Origin: Sipunculus nudus
Lineage: Eukaryota; Annelida; Sipuncula; Golfingiida; Sipunculidae
Length of the DNA stretch: 64,000 bases
NCBI GenBank assembly: GCA_026874595.1
Contig: CM049310.1
Span: 67,660,056-67,724,055 of the forward strand
Direction of reading: 5' to 3'
Part shown: positions 13,741-24,889 of the stretch, in pieces
Layout: each line of letters begins with the position of its first letter
Position numbering within the stretch: the first letter of the stretch is position 1
Made by a program: the position numbers and the translations under genes
The notes under the pieces: model-generated
Databases searched by the model: none
What the model saw: the letters and a program-made list of their open reading frames with translations, nothing else
Told to the model about the DNA's origin: nothing

Positions 13741-14320
13741 TGGATAGCAGCATGCACTTATCAGCTGGTAGCAAAAATATTTTCAGTGTCTATAAATGGG
13801 TTTAATTAATGCTAGGACTAGCTGAAGTTCAGCAACAAGCCAAGATTTTGTCAGTATGTATATAAAGTTTTAACATAAAGCCAGCACTCCTTTAAGTTTG
13901 GCAACTGGTCTAGATGTTGTCAGTATCTGTAAATAGCTTAGGCATAATGCCAGCAATCTTCAGGTTTATTAACAGGCCACATTTTTGTCAGTATGTATAA
14001 ATACAGGCTAAAATTTTGTCAGTATGTATAAATACAGGCCAAAATTTTGTCATTATGTATAAATAGCTTTGGCACATTGCCAGCACACTTTCAGGTTTTG
14101 CAACAAGCCTAGTTTTTGCATGTGTAGTTTTGGCACAATGCCCGTACTGTTTCCATTTTGCGACAGGTCTAGATTTTGTCAGTAACCATAGATAGCTTTG
14201 GCATAATATGCTACCATTAGAATTGAATTTTCTTGATAAGTTAAGTGAATTGTTTTAAGCCAGTCAATGCAAATTTGTTATTCCATTACTCAGGTATGTA
14301 TTAGGCTTGTAGGCCTTGTT
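13741..14320 (+). mobile_element. Family-3 element, 3' part
   Basis: Degenerate short monomers (TTTTGTCAGTATGTATAAAT at several positions; GGCACAATGCC) match the interior of 16217-19920. The tail CAGGTATGTATTAGGCTTGT, AGGCCTTGTT ends about 58 bp before the ABL exon at 14379. Confidence 0.65.
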
Positions 14321-14378
14321 ACACTATTAGTGAATTCCAAAATTACCATACTTTTATAGAATACTTTGGTTCTTGCAG

Positions 14379-14677
14379 GAGACCAGGTGCGAATCCTGGG
14401 CTACAACAAGGGCAGTGAGTGGGTGGAGGTGAGGAACAAGGAAGGCAAGTGTGGCTGGGTCCCCAGCAACTACATCGCTCCTGTCAACAGTTTTGACAAG
14501 TTTTCTTGGTATCATGGACCTATCTCTCGCAATGCCGCTGAGTACCTGCTGAGCAGCGGTATCAATGGGAGTTTCCTTGTGAGAGAGAGTGAAAGTAGTC
14601 CCGGTCAGCGTTCCATATCACTACGTTTTGATGGGAGGGTATACCATTATAGGATTAATGAAGACTCTGACACTAAG
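14379..14677 (+). CDS. ABL1: ABL exon: C-terminal half of SH3 and most of SH2
   Basis: The acceptor is ...TTCTTGCAG ending at 14378; the donor is AAG|GTCAGT. The exon is 299 nt: two bases complete a codon split with the upstream exon, then 99 codons follow and it ends in phase 0. SH3 residues seen include VRILGYN and [13 protein letters not shown], which cover the end of the SH3 fold including its WVPSNY ligand-contact segment. The SH3-SH2 connector follows, then SH2 with [16 protein letters not shown] and the phosphotyrosine-binding arginine in FLVRES. Human ABL1 exon a3 is 296 nt with the same boundaries, so this exon is one codon longer. An open frame runs back to 14366 through the splice site, but those codons are intronic. 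The upstream exon with the ALYDF motif was not found in 1-14378. Confidence 0.97.
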
Positions 14678-15757
14678 GTCAGTGATCAGTGATTAAGTGT
14701 AATTATTTGATTGTTTATTTATGCTTGTGGACATGTTTTATGGTTAATTCATATATGTTTACTAATTTGCTTAACAGCCCATATATCCATGTATACAAAC
14801 TTTCCAATTAATTATACATGCATTAACTTATTTGCCTTTTAATTTATACATACTTACTTAATTGTGCATTCATATAATACTTGTTGGCTTAATAACTTAT
14901 TCTTTCCTTTGTATTTTTACTAATTTACTGGTGGCATCAGTTGAAATTCTACTGGCAGATTATAAATAGCAAAGGTTATGGTCAAAAGTCTGTTACAGCC
15001 ATCCATTTATACTATATTTTCTGTAACCATAACATATAAAACGCTGTCTAAAGTTGGTGGTATACTGCTTCAGTGTAAAATGCTTTTTACACCTGTAGTA
15101 TGATTGGCTTACATTTTTGGAGCTAAGGGACAAACTGTGGTTGGCTTTAAATTCGCAAGAATGAAATTTCGCAATTTCTTCACTTTGAACATTTCATGAG
15201 AGTTTCATTTTTCGTGATTGCACCAGTAGCTATATATTCTAAGCACTGTAGTATTTATATTGTTTAAAATTTAGAATGAAACCTACAATATCTCACTCAT
15301 TAGTTGTTCAGTCATTAGCTTATGATTTGTGTGACATGCCTCAAAGTGTGAACACTGCTTGTTGTTACAATAATTAATGCTTCTATGTATGGGCCAGTTT
15401 TGATACCATGCACATATTAGGTTGCTGAATAGGCTGTTTCCAGGGGTGATAACTAATCATCGGTTTATGCAGGAGCATCATCCCCTCTTGTTCATCTTTG
15501 CTGATGGGACATCTTCCCGAGGGATTCATATTCATGATTATTTCACATTTGTGAATATTGCAAAAACAAAACCCTCGCACATAAAAAGGCAACCTCAGTA
15601 TCTGTTTGTGATGACTTAACCCGGGTCATGTTGGTTTCCTTTATTCATGTCTTAAAAACGTTGAAATAGACATTAATATATTTTATATCTTGCCAATAAA
15701 GAAGATGAGTTTTTTATCACTGTTGCCATAAATAAGTTGTATTTGGTCTTTTACCAG
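14678..15757 (+). other. ABL intron, 1.1 kb, no recognised element
   Basis: Intron between the two SH2 exons, bounded by GT at 14678 and AG at 15757. It is AT-rich. Short opposed open frames at 15383-15619 have no recognisable protein similarity. It is the only intron over 1 kb here in which I recognise no repeat family. Confidence 0.85.
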
Positions 15758-15953
15758 GTGTATGTAACAGCTGAGCACCGGTTCAACACCCTGGCAGAGC
15801 TGGTACACCACCATTCCATGCACGCTGATGGCCTCACCACCAACCTCCTGTATCCTGCCCCCAAGCGCAACAAGCCAACTGTGTTTGGCCTGTGCCCAGA
15901 GCCAGACCGCTGGGAAATAGAACGTACAGAAATCACCATGAAACAGAAACTTG
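15758..15953 (+). CDS. ABL1: ABL exon: end of SH2, SH2-kinase linker, start of kinase Gly loop
   Basis: The acceptor is TTTTACCAG ending at 15757 and the donor is CTTG|GTAAAT. The exon is 196 nt, starts in phase 0 and ends one base into a Gly codon. It encodes the last SH2 strands and helix ([13 protein letters not shown]), the conserved linker [12 protein letters not shown] and the kinase N-lobe start (EITMKQKLG). In ABL the linker packs between SH3 and the N-lobe and helps hold the autoinhibited state. The exon stops inside the Gly-rich loop. Human exon a4 is 273 nt and continues 77 nt further; those 77 nt are in the next exon here. A repeat element begins only 48 bp after the donor. Confidence 0.97.
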
Positions 15954-16216
15954 GTAAATTGGTGTTGTTCCCACTTGCTTAAAAATCCTTGATATAGTTT
16001 TAGCTCAGCTGACTATAAGTCATCTGAGCTATAGTCAAGGTCCATTGTCCGTCGGCTGTCCGTCCGTCCGTTGATGTGGCATGTTTTGAAACAGTAAGAC
16101 CTAGGAATCCAAAATTCAGCATAATGTTAGATGTCCCCAAGATCTTCTACCAAGCAGAAAACTGGGTCTTTGCGACTTTGTTCCTTTGAGAAACTAAGGA
16201 AAAACCTCAATTTTTA

Positions 16217-19200
16217 GCAAACCTGTGAGCTTATGCGATGGTGTGGCGTTGTCCGGCGTCCGTCGGCCCTCGTCTGTACGTTAACCCATACTATCTTGAA
16301 AACGGCAAGAGGAAGCATCACAAAATTTTCCGCAAAAAATTAGTCATCTAAAAAACTCTATCGAATTTTGCTTATTTTTTGGCTAACTGCATTTTCTTAG
16401 ATTTTATAGGGAAAAAGCTAAAAAAGCTTTAAAAATCTTCTTCTCCGAAAGTGATCAGCCAAATTGTCCAATATTTCACAGAAATGATCCCTGGAACAAT
16501 CTCTCTCAAGTTTGTTCGAATGGTTTAAGTTCGGTGATTTTTGGCTGAGTTACAGGAAGTTGAACTTAGTTATCTGTCCAAAAAAGCATACTAAAATTTA
16601 AATCTCAGAAACGGCTGGAGCTATCATCACCAAATTTTATGTCAGTGTTGGTCACATGAGTCAAGTCTGAAATTCAGGTATTGGTGGCGCCACCTGCATC
16701 GGCCTTTTTTGTACAGAGGCTATCAGTGCCCATATAATACTGACAGCTACAAAAACTTCTTCTCTGAAACCATATGGCCAAATAGTTTAATATCGTGCAG
16801 AAATGATCCTAGGGTAGTGCTTTCTGAAGTTTGTTCAAATGGTCTCAGTTCAGTGACTTTTTGCTGAGTTATGGGAAGCTGAATTTAGTCATATGCTGTG
16901 ACACTGGGCCAAATTCTTAAATCTGAAACATTAATTATCCCTAGATGTTGATAATTCAAGTTTGTTCAAATGGTTTTGGTTCAGTGATTTTTGGCTTATT
17001 TGAGTTATGGGAAGCTTAACTTAGCCATTTTGCTGTATTTTCCCATATGAGTTATAAACCTGTAAACATTTTTTTGACTGACACTACTGAGGCCAATTTG
17101 TTTAATATTTTACAAGAATAATCCCCTGAATAATTCTTATAATAATTGTCTTTTATGGTTCCAAAGAATGAATTTTGGCTGAATTATAAAGATTGAATTG
17201 AGTCATTTTACCATATATGTTAGGTGTGTGAAGCAGATACATCTAGACTGGCACCAGTTTATCAGCATTTATTACATCATGCCTCTAGACATTTAGATTT
17301 CAGGTTATCTATGGTTAATATTGACAAGAATGTTTTTTAAAAGCTTTTAAAAAATGTAGATTTATGATTTTTAGATATTCCTCATGCCAGGCAATGTTTA
17401 CAATCACAGGTATACAGCTCTCTGTGGGTATATAAAGATGGCTGTACATGGATTATAAATAATTGGTACCCATAGTCAAATTAATTCAAGATTTTGCCAT
17501 CAGTGAGATGTATCTGTATTACAATTTTGCATTCAATATGCATCTTTATTATTTTTAGTGAACCTGTGAGCTAATGCGATGGTGTGGTGGCGTTTGTCTT
17601 CTGTACGTTAACCCATACTATTATGAAAATGATTGGAGCTAGCATCATGAAATTTAATGGAAAAAATTAGCCATCTGAAAAACTCTGCATTTTCTTAAAT
17701 TTTATAGAGAAAAAGCTAAAAAAACTTTAATAAATCTTCTCCTCCGAAACACTCAAGCCAAATTGTTCAATATTTCACAAAAAATAATCTTTTATACCAT
17801 CTCCCTCAAATTTTGTTCAGGAAGTTGAACCTAGTCATCTGTCCAAAAAAGCATACTAAAATGACAGTCTCAGAAACTGCCAGAGCTATCATCACCAAAT
17901 TTTTTGCCAGTGTTGGTCACATGAGTCATATATGAAATTCAGGTATTGGTGGTGCCACCTGCATTGACCTTTTTTTGTACGGGGGTCATTGGTCATCTGT
18001 ACATTAATCCATAATTTCTCAGGAATAGCAGGAGCTACCATTCCCAGATTTTATGCAATAATCTGTCACATATCAAATTTTGTGGGATTCAGCTTATTTT
18101 TTTGCTATCTGCATTTACTTAGATTTTATAGAGAAAAAGCTGAAAAACTTTTAAAAGTCTTCTTCTTGTAGACAGTCCAGCCAAATTGTTCAATACTTTA
18201 CATAAATGATCCCAGAGGCAAGCCCTCTCAATTTTGTTCAAATGGTTTGCATTTGATGAATTTTAGTGGAGTTACACAAATTTGAACATTCATTTGGCCA
18301 AGTAAGCATACTGACATAGTACTCTCAGAAATGACAGAAAAGCTAGCATTACCAGGTATTGTGCAAGTGTTGGTCACATAACTCATATTTGAAGTTGCAG
18401 ATTTTGTGGTTCCACCTACATTGACTTGTTTTTTATTGGCAAAAAAACTCATAATTTTAGCCTCTTTCAGCGTATTGATGAAACTGTCAAGTTGAATTGT
18501 TCAGTTTTTCAAAAGAATTATCCTAGGACATGGTTCTTTCAATCATATCAGAATATACTGAGTTTGTTGATTTTTGGTTGAGTTGTGAAAAGCTTAAGTT
18601 GGTCTTATGGTTATTATTATGTCTTTTCCAAACTGAGAACTGCAATAGTGTTCTTCTACAAAATTATTATTTCAATTATATCTTCTGTAACATTGCACAA
18701 AAATTATTCTTAGGTGGCCTTTGTTCAAGTTTACTAGAATGTTTTTTGGCAGAACTATTAGACCTTAGACCTTTAACAATGAAAGTACAGCATCTTTTAT
18801 TATTCTAGATATTTTAATAAAAAGTTTATGAATATGTCAGCTTGAAAAAAAAGCATTTTAGCCAAAGTCTTTTAGTATGTGTAAACAGATTTACCAACAG
18901 GCCAAGATTGAATCTGTATCTTTAGATAGGTTGAGAAACTGCCAACTGTTTCAGATTTGGGAACAGATCAAGAGTTCATTCAGTGCAGCCAGATATAGGT
19001 CAAGAGTTCAGTCAGTGCAGCCAAGCACAAGGCATGTGATCACCTCATGGGTGACATGTGAACACCTCATGGGCACCATGTGATCACTTCATTGGTGTCA
19101 AGCCCCTCAGGGCAGGGCCCCTGCATGAGTTTATGCAATGGTGTGGCTACTATTTCAGATTTGGCAACAGGCTAGAGGTCAGTCTGGATCTATTTATAGC

Positions 19201-19920
19201 TTTGGCAGACTACCAACTGTATCAGATTAGGCAACAGGTCAAGAGTTCACTCATTGCAGCCAGGTATGGGTCAGGAGTTTACTCTGTGCAGAAGCTGCAT
19301 TCTATTTATAGCTTTGGCAGACTGCCAACTGTGTCAGATTATGCAACAGGTCAAGAGTTTACTCAGTGCAGCCAAGTACAGGTCAAAAGTTCACTCAGTC
19401 TAGCCAGGTGCAGGTCATGAGTTCACTCTGTGCAGTAGCCTGAGCAAGCAATTTGTCACAGTTCACTCGGGGCAACAGCCTTTCTCACCTAAGCATGGTC
19501 AGCCCCATGCATCAGACTCAAGGTAAGTTTGATGTATTGGCCTAATATTTTGACCTGTCTATGTGTCTTTGATGGCTTTCTCGCTCACAAGACAGGTGTC
19601 GCCACCTACCATGACTTTTGCACAATGTGTATCCCTGCGTTTTTCTCAGGATGGGTTTGATATATCAGTCTGAAATTGGGCATATGTATATATTTCTGAT
19701 AGCTTTGTTGTATACAAGACTGGTGGTGCCAGCTACAATTTTTTAGTGTTGTGTGCACCCATGCCAGAATTTCAGCAGTGATGTTTGTGTAATTGTTTCT
19801 TATTCAAAATGTTTAGTGCTTGCATTGTTCATATACATGAAAAGTAATGGTCCAGCATTAAAGCATTATCCCTGGTGTATTTCCCAATGCACAGGTTTGC
19901 ATTAGGCCTGTAGGCCTTGT
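16217..19920 (+). mobile_element. Family-3 element (CAAACCTGTGAGC head, AGGCCTGTAGGCCT tail), composite
   Basis: Starts AGCAAACCTGTGAGCTTATG after a T-run and ends CACAGGTTTGCATTAGG, then an AGGCCTGTAGGCCT hairpin, then TTGT. The head motif GCAAACCTGTG and the subterminal CACAGGTTTGC are exact inverted copies (11 bp). A second head at 17557 (AGTGAACCTGTGAGC) shows either a nested copy or an internal duplication. Cores repeat phrases such as 'gagctatcatcaccaaatt' and contain GGTGGCGCCACC at 16683-16694. Short open frames at 18877-19420 lie in degenerate tandem monomers and are not taken as genes. Confidence 0.72.
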
Positions 19921-20322
19921 TTATTAAGAACCTATTTTCACACTTTAGGACTGCCTAATATCAAAACCACTCATCTGTCTTTCCTCATATTTACCATAAA
20001 TATTCCTCTATATAGTTCCTATGTACATGCCAGAAATTATGTCTGTATTATTTAATTTTAAAAAGTTATGGGCCCAAACATAATGCATTTTGTAAAAAAT
20101 CAGAAAAGATATTTGATCACTTAACACAAAAAATGTTAATGCTATGGACCTTTTTTCCAGTAATGTAACTTTAATTAATCAAAATTAAATTGTATACCCA
20201 AAATTAGATGAAAATCTTTTAAATTTTTTAAAATATTAATAAAAATAAAAAATTGGTACCTTAAATTTTGCCCAACTTTGACCATGGCACGTTTTTTTCC
20301 TGTAAGTACTGTGGATTTAATT

Positions 20323-22142
20323 GTATCCGCAAAAACAGAGTTTTGCGGATACTATGTTTTCAGCTGGACGCCGCCGCCGCCGCGGCGTAGGTGTCCGGAG
20401 AACTCCTCCGTAACCGCTGGGCGGAATTTTCCGAAACCTGGGATTATGTTCGGGTCACATGTGAACTGCTGCGCCCCGATTTTGTTTTGACCTCTGACCT
20501 TTCCTTTGCGCTCTGCGTCCGTTTGTGCGTCCGTTTCCACACATAAACCCACATATCTCGGGAACCGTTTGACCGATCAGGAAAATTTTTTTGCACAAAT
20601 GTAGCCCTCGGAGAGCTTTATAACATACACCAAAAATGGTGGCGCCACCTGCAACCATGTTTGCACAGTGTCCATCTGTTCATCTGCCTTGGGTTAAAAT
20701 CACTCATATCTCTGCAGTGACTTGACTAATTCACCTGAAATTCGGCATGCGTAAACATCCTGGATAGCTTTTCTGATTTTATGACAGGTGGCGCCACCTA
20801 CATTCACGTTTACGCTGCAGACATCCCAGCTCATATCTCGGGAACCGTTTGATCGATCAGGAAAATTCTTTTGCACAAATGTAGCCCTTGGAGAGCTTTA
20901 TAACATACACCAAAAATGGTGGCGCCACCTGCAACCATGTTTGCACAGTGTCCATCTGTTCGTCTGCCTTGGGTTAAAATCACTCATATCTCTGCAGTGA
21001 CTTGACTAATTCACCTGAAATTCGGCATGCGTATACATCCTGGATAGCTTTTCTGATTTTATGACAGGTGGCGCCACCTACATTCACGTTTACGCTGCAG
21101 ACATCCAAGCTCATATCTCGGGAACCGTTTGACCGATCAGGAAAATTCTTTTGCACAAATATAGCCCTTGGAGAGCTTTATAACATACACCAAAAATGGT
21201 GGCGCTACCTGCAACCATGTTTGCACAGTGTCCATCTGTTTGTCTGCCTTGGGTTAAAATCACTCATATCTCTGCAGTGACTTGACTAATTCACCTGAAA
21301 TTCGGCATGCGTAAACATCCTGGATAGCTTTTCTGATTTTATGACAGGTGGCGCCACCTACATTCACGTTTACGCTGCAGACATCCCAGCTCATATCTCG
21401 GGAACCGTTTGACCGATCAGGAAAATTTTTTGCACAAATGTAGCCCTTGGAGAGCTTTATAACATACACCGAAAATGGTGGCACCACCTGCAACCATGTT
21501 TGCACAGTGTCCATCTGTTCGTCTGCCTTGGGTTAAAATCACTCATATCTCTGCAGTGGTTTGACTAAGTCACCTGAAATTCGGCATGCTTATACATCCT
21601 GGATAGCTTTTCTGATTTTATGACAGGTGGCGCCACCTACAATCAAGTTTACGCTGCAGACATCCAAGCTCATATCTAGGGAACCGTTTGACCGATTGGG
21701 CCAAAATTTTGCATGTGTATAAATCTCACATAGCTCTCTATCATATGCAAAACTGGTGGCGCCACCTGCAGCCATGTTTGCACAGCTCCCATCTGTTTGT
21801 CTGCCATGGGATAAAATCACTCATATATCGGCAGTGGTTTGACATATCTGCCTAAAATTTTGCAAGTTTATACATCCCCGACAGCTCTCTTGATTTTATG
21901 ACAGGTGGCGCCACCTGCATTCTAGTTTATGCAGCAGATATCCAAGCTCATATCTTGGGAACTGTTTGACCAATTGGGCCAAAGTTTTGCATGTGTATAG
22001 AGCTTTCTGGATTTTTTCGTAGGTAGCGCAACCTACATACACAATTTGGCTGCAGACAGCCATGCTAATATGCAACACTTCAACCGTTCCACTCTGATTT
22101 AGGCGGATACAAGTAGTCGCTTGTCGATTACCCGTATTCTAG
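20323..22142 (+). mobile_element. Family-2 element with GTATCCGC hairpin head and CTAG end
   Basis: The head has 12-bp perfect hairpin arms (GTATCCGCAAAA / TTTTGCGGATAC), then a CCG-rich stretch. The tail has GCGGATAC (inverse of the head's first 8 bp), a GTAGTCG-loop-CGATTAC hairpin and CCGTATTCTAG. The flanks GTGGATTTAATT and TTCACAGCATG join to a sequence present uninterrupted near 43490-43515, so the insertion site is a T-run. The interior is a tandem array (next entry). Confidence 0.83.
20549..22030 (+). repeat. 280-bp tandem monomers inside the family-2 element
   Basis: About five copies, spaced 280 bp at first (20549, 20829, 21109, 21389, about 21668, more divergent after). Each holds CATATCTCGGGAACCGTTTG and two GGTGGCGCCACC-type palindromes. 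Nearly identical 70-residue open frames at 20788 and 21068, with opposed frames, are by-products of this repetition. Confidence 0.9.
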
Positions 22143-24119
22143 TTTTCACAGCATGTTTTTGGTAGCATTTCAACTGTTAACACCAAAAATTTGAAACCAG
22201 TTGATCCAAAACTGTAGATTTTAAGTTTTCAAGCACCATGTAACATATTGTTTACATCAAGCTAGTGTTATGCAGTTTGCAAGAGCTCAGCTCCCAAACT
22301 TCAGCTCTAAGTTTCTTAAATTCGGCATACAGTTAGATGTCTCCAAAATGCCCTACCATGCCAAGAATTTGGTCACTAGGACATTCGAGATATTAATGAA
22401 AAACTTCATTTTTCCATTAAAAACCCATTGTTACACTTCAAGACTGCCTAATATCAAAACCACTGATCTGACTTTAATCATAAATAATATACATATTTTT
22501 CATTCTCTATGCACATGCCAGAATGATGTCAGTATTGTGTAATTGTTTTAAGTTATGGGCCCAAACATAATGCACTTTGTAAAAAATCAAGAAATATATT
22601 TACTCCCTTAACAAGAGCATTGCTGAAGCTAGAGATTTTTTTGTCAGGGATGTAACATTATTTAATCAAGATTCAATTGAATACCCAAAATTAGTTCTGA
22701 ATTTTTCAAATTTTATTTAGTATAAATATAAAATTAGTACCTTAAATTTTGCCCAACTGTGACCATGGCACGTTTGTTTGCCGTGAGCACTGTTGATATA
22801 ATTTTCATATCATGCACACATAAGCATTTCAGCTTTTTAATTTAGAAAGCTGAAAGAAATTGGCCAAAAATTGTAGCTTTTATTAATGTTTTTTATGAGA
22901 CCCTGTCAGACTTTGGCTCTCTCCAGCCCCTCTTGAGTCATCTGTAAGTTGACCTTGTTGACCTTTCATCAAATTATGCATGCTTGAGGCGAGGCATACA
23001 TGGAATCCAGGCAGCTTATGGCAAGCCACAGTTGATCCAGGTGTCCAACCCAACTCATCTAGTAGTTTTAACCACGAACATAACAAAAAACAATAAATTA
23101 ATAAATATTTATTGGTTTTTAATAACAAATTAAAGAAAAATAGAAAAGGAATTTGTTAGTTTATAATAACAGGAAATTAACTTGCAGTTACTGATGATAT
23201 AAGAATCTTGTATCGATGGGTAGAATGTCACATATTCCAAATAACACCATGCAGTCACCTATGGCATTTTTCAGTTCAATTTTAATGATAAAGAAGTAAA
23301 TCATATGATTCATTACTAATCATTAGGGATCATATGAAGGAAATTAGACAAAGATGCAGTTGATAATATTAATCTAGATTCTTGCTGTGTCTACTGTGTA
23401 CATTGATGTAAAATTAGTCCAAAATGAATTTTTTACAGTTTTTTTTTTTAATATAAATAAAAGCCATAACACCAGGTACTTATGATCATTATTTAAATGT
23501 GTGAATTTTGTATATTCTGGATTCTCAACATCATTGTTTGGTGATAACTGAATAAATTCCAGACATGGTGCAAATACTTTGTAATTGTATTTAAATACGA
23601 ATATGATTTTGTACTCCATTATAAAATTTCTTGCATAAAGAATGGGAATTCAGGTAAAAATGAAAATATATGAATACTCGTGCAAATACTTTCAAAATGT
23701 ATTCATGAATGCATTCATGAATATATTCTTTAATATTATTTTAATAATCATATCAGTTATATTTCATTTTAAAAAATCATATGATTCTCTTATTATTTTT
23801 AATAAAAATTATATTTGGGACAATATTTGTATTTTTTTTAATAAATAGTTAAACTCTTATTTTATATGTTCTGCTTATAAGTAATATGGCCAAGTCAAAA
23901 TCTGTGTGACAATAGTACTCCATTTGTTAATAAAATAAATGAAATCAATCCTCTTCGCTGTCTCCAAAGGTACTATCAAAATCATACATAAGCTAAACAA
24001 CAACAACTCATAATACAGCTTATATTTATTACCACACAAAACCAGCATGTGCCTCATTTCTAAATAATATTTTTTTATCATATATAACAGCTGAGCGTCG
24101 TGACCCATAGGTCCCTTGT

Positions 24120-24374
24120 TTTTTAACTCCCAAACAAATTCCTCGACTTGAAAATTGGGGAGGGGAGGCTCATAGTGAGAGGAGACCTATATCTGGTTCC
24201 ACATAGCAAAAACAAAGTCATTTTGGTTTTAACTTTTGTTTTTAATATTTTAACTCTTGTTGAATTCAAATTTCTCCCACATATTGGTTTTCAAAGAATT
24301 ACCAAAAAATCAAAATGGAAATTCTGTTTGTAAAATAGTTTAATTTACACTGAGTTTTGATTTTTTGCCACCAG
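24120..24374 (+). other. End of ABL intron, no recognised feature
   Basis: Unique-looking 255 bp between the family-1 tail and the kinase exon. It has an AT-rich 3' part with acceptor TTTTTTGCCACCAG. Confidence 0.7.
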
Positions 24375-24536
24375 GTGGTGGTCAATATGGGGATGTATAC
24401 ATGGCCAGCTGGAGAGGGTACAACAAAACGGTGGCTGTCAAGACGCTGAAGGAAGACACCATGGCTCTCAAAGATTTCCTGGAGGAGGCTGCTATCATGA
24501 AGGAGATGAAACACCCAAATCTCGTACAACTTCTGG
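24375..24536 (+). CDS. ABL1: ABL exon: kinase N-lobe (Gly loop, catalytic Lys, alpha-C helix)
   Basis: The acceptor is TGCCACCAG ending at 24374; the donor is CTGG|GTGAGT. The 162-nt exon starts two bases into a split Gly codon and ends one base into another. It encodes [13 protein letters not shown], the [11 protein letters not shown] block with the ATP-contacting lysine, and [19 protein letters not shown] with the alpha-C glutamate that pairs with that lysine in the active state. Its length equals human a4's last 77 nt plus all 85 nt of a5. One intron therefore sits in the Gly loop here, and the vertebrate a4/a5 intron is absent. Opposed frames over this exon are shadows. Confidence 0.97.
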
Positions 24537-24889
24537 GTGAGTTGCTAAAAATGTTCAATACTCTTTAAATATGCCAACAGAGGCCTACAATCATGCACTA
24601 GCCCAATAAATACATGTCAGTAATGTTTACAGAGACATTTAATGCATTTCTGGTAAATATATGACTGTGTACATTTTTTTGCTGAACTGCAGAATTTAGT
24701 TGATTAAATATTTGGTTGTTTGTCCTTTAACATTTGTAATAATAAAGCAAAACTTGATTGATTTATTTGTCAGCTTAGCCTAATGTTATACCTTGTGGTT
24801 GATCATGGCTTAATTCTGAGCCAATAAATTTACAAAAACAATTTACAAAGGTTACATGGGCTCATGTGACCTTTCTGTGTTTCATAATA
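24537..24889 (+). other. Start of ABL intron, no recognised feature
   Basis: 353 bp of AT-rich sequence between the donor and the pogo-like element. Nothing recognised. Confidence 0.7.

Larger units (their letters stand above)
16002..24119 (+). mobile_element. Family-1 (A-core) Helentron-like element, split by two nested insertions
   Basis: The head AGCTCAGCTGACTATAAGTC at 16002 follows a T-run, with a second palindrome arm and a GTCCGTC-rich stretch after it. The tail at about 24088-24118 has CAGCTGAGCG, then a GACCCATRGGTC palindrome, then CCCTTG and T. The A core is broken after CCTCAATTTTT at 16216 and resumes at about 19921 (ATTAAGAACCTATTTTC), then is broken again at 20322 and resumes at 22143. 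Subtracting the two inserts leaves about 2.6 kb, the length of the uninterrupted A copies at 37640-40277 and 50026-52628. It fills nearly the whole intron. Confidence 0.82.
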
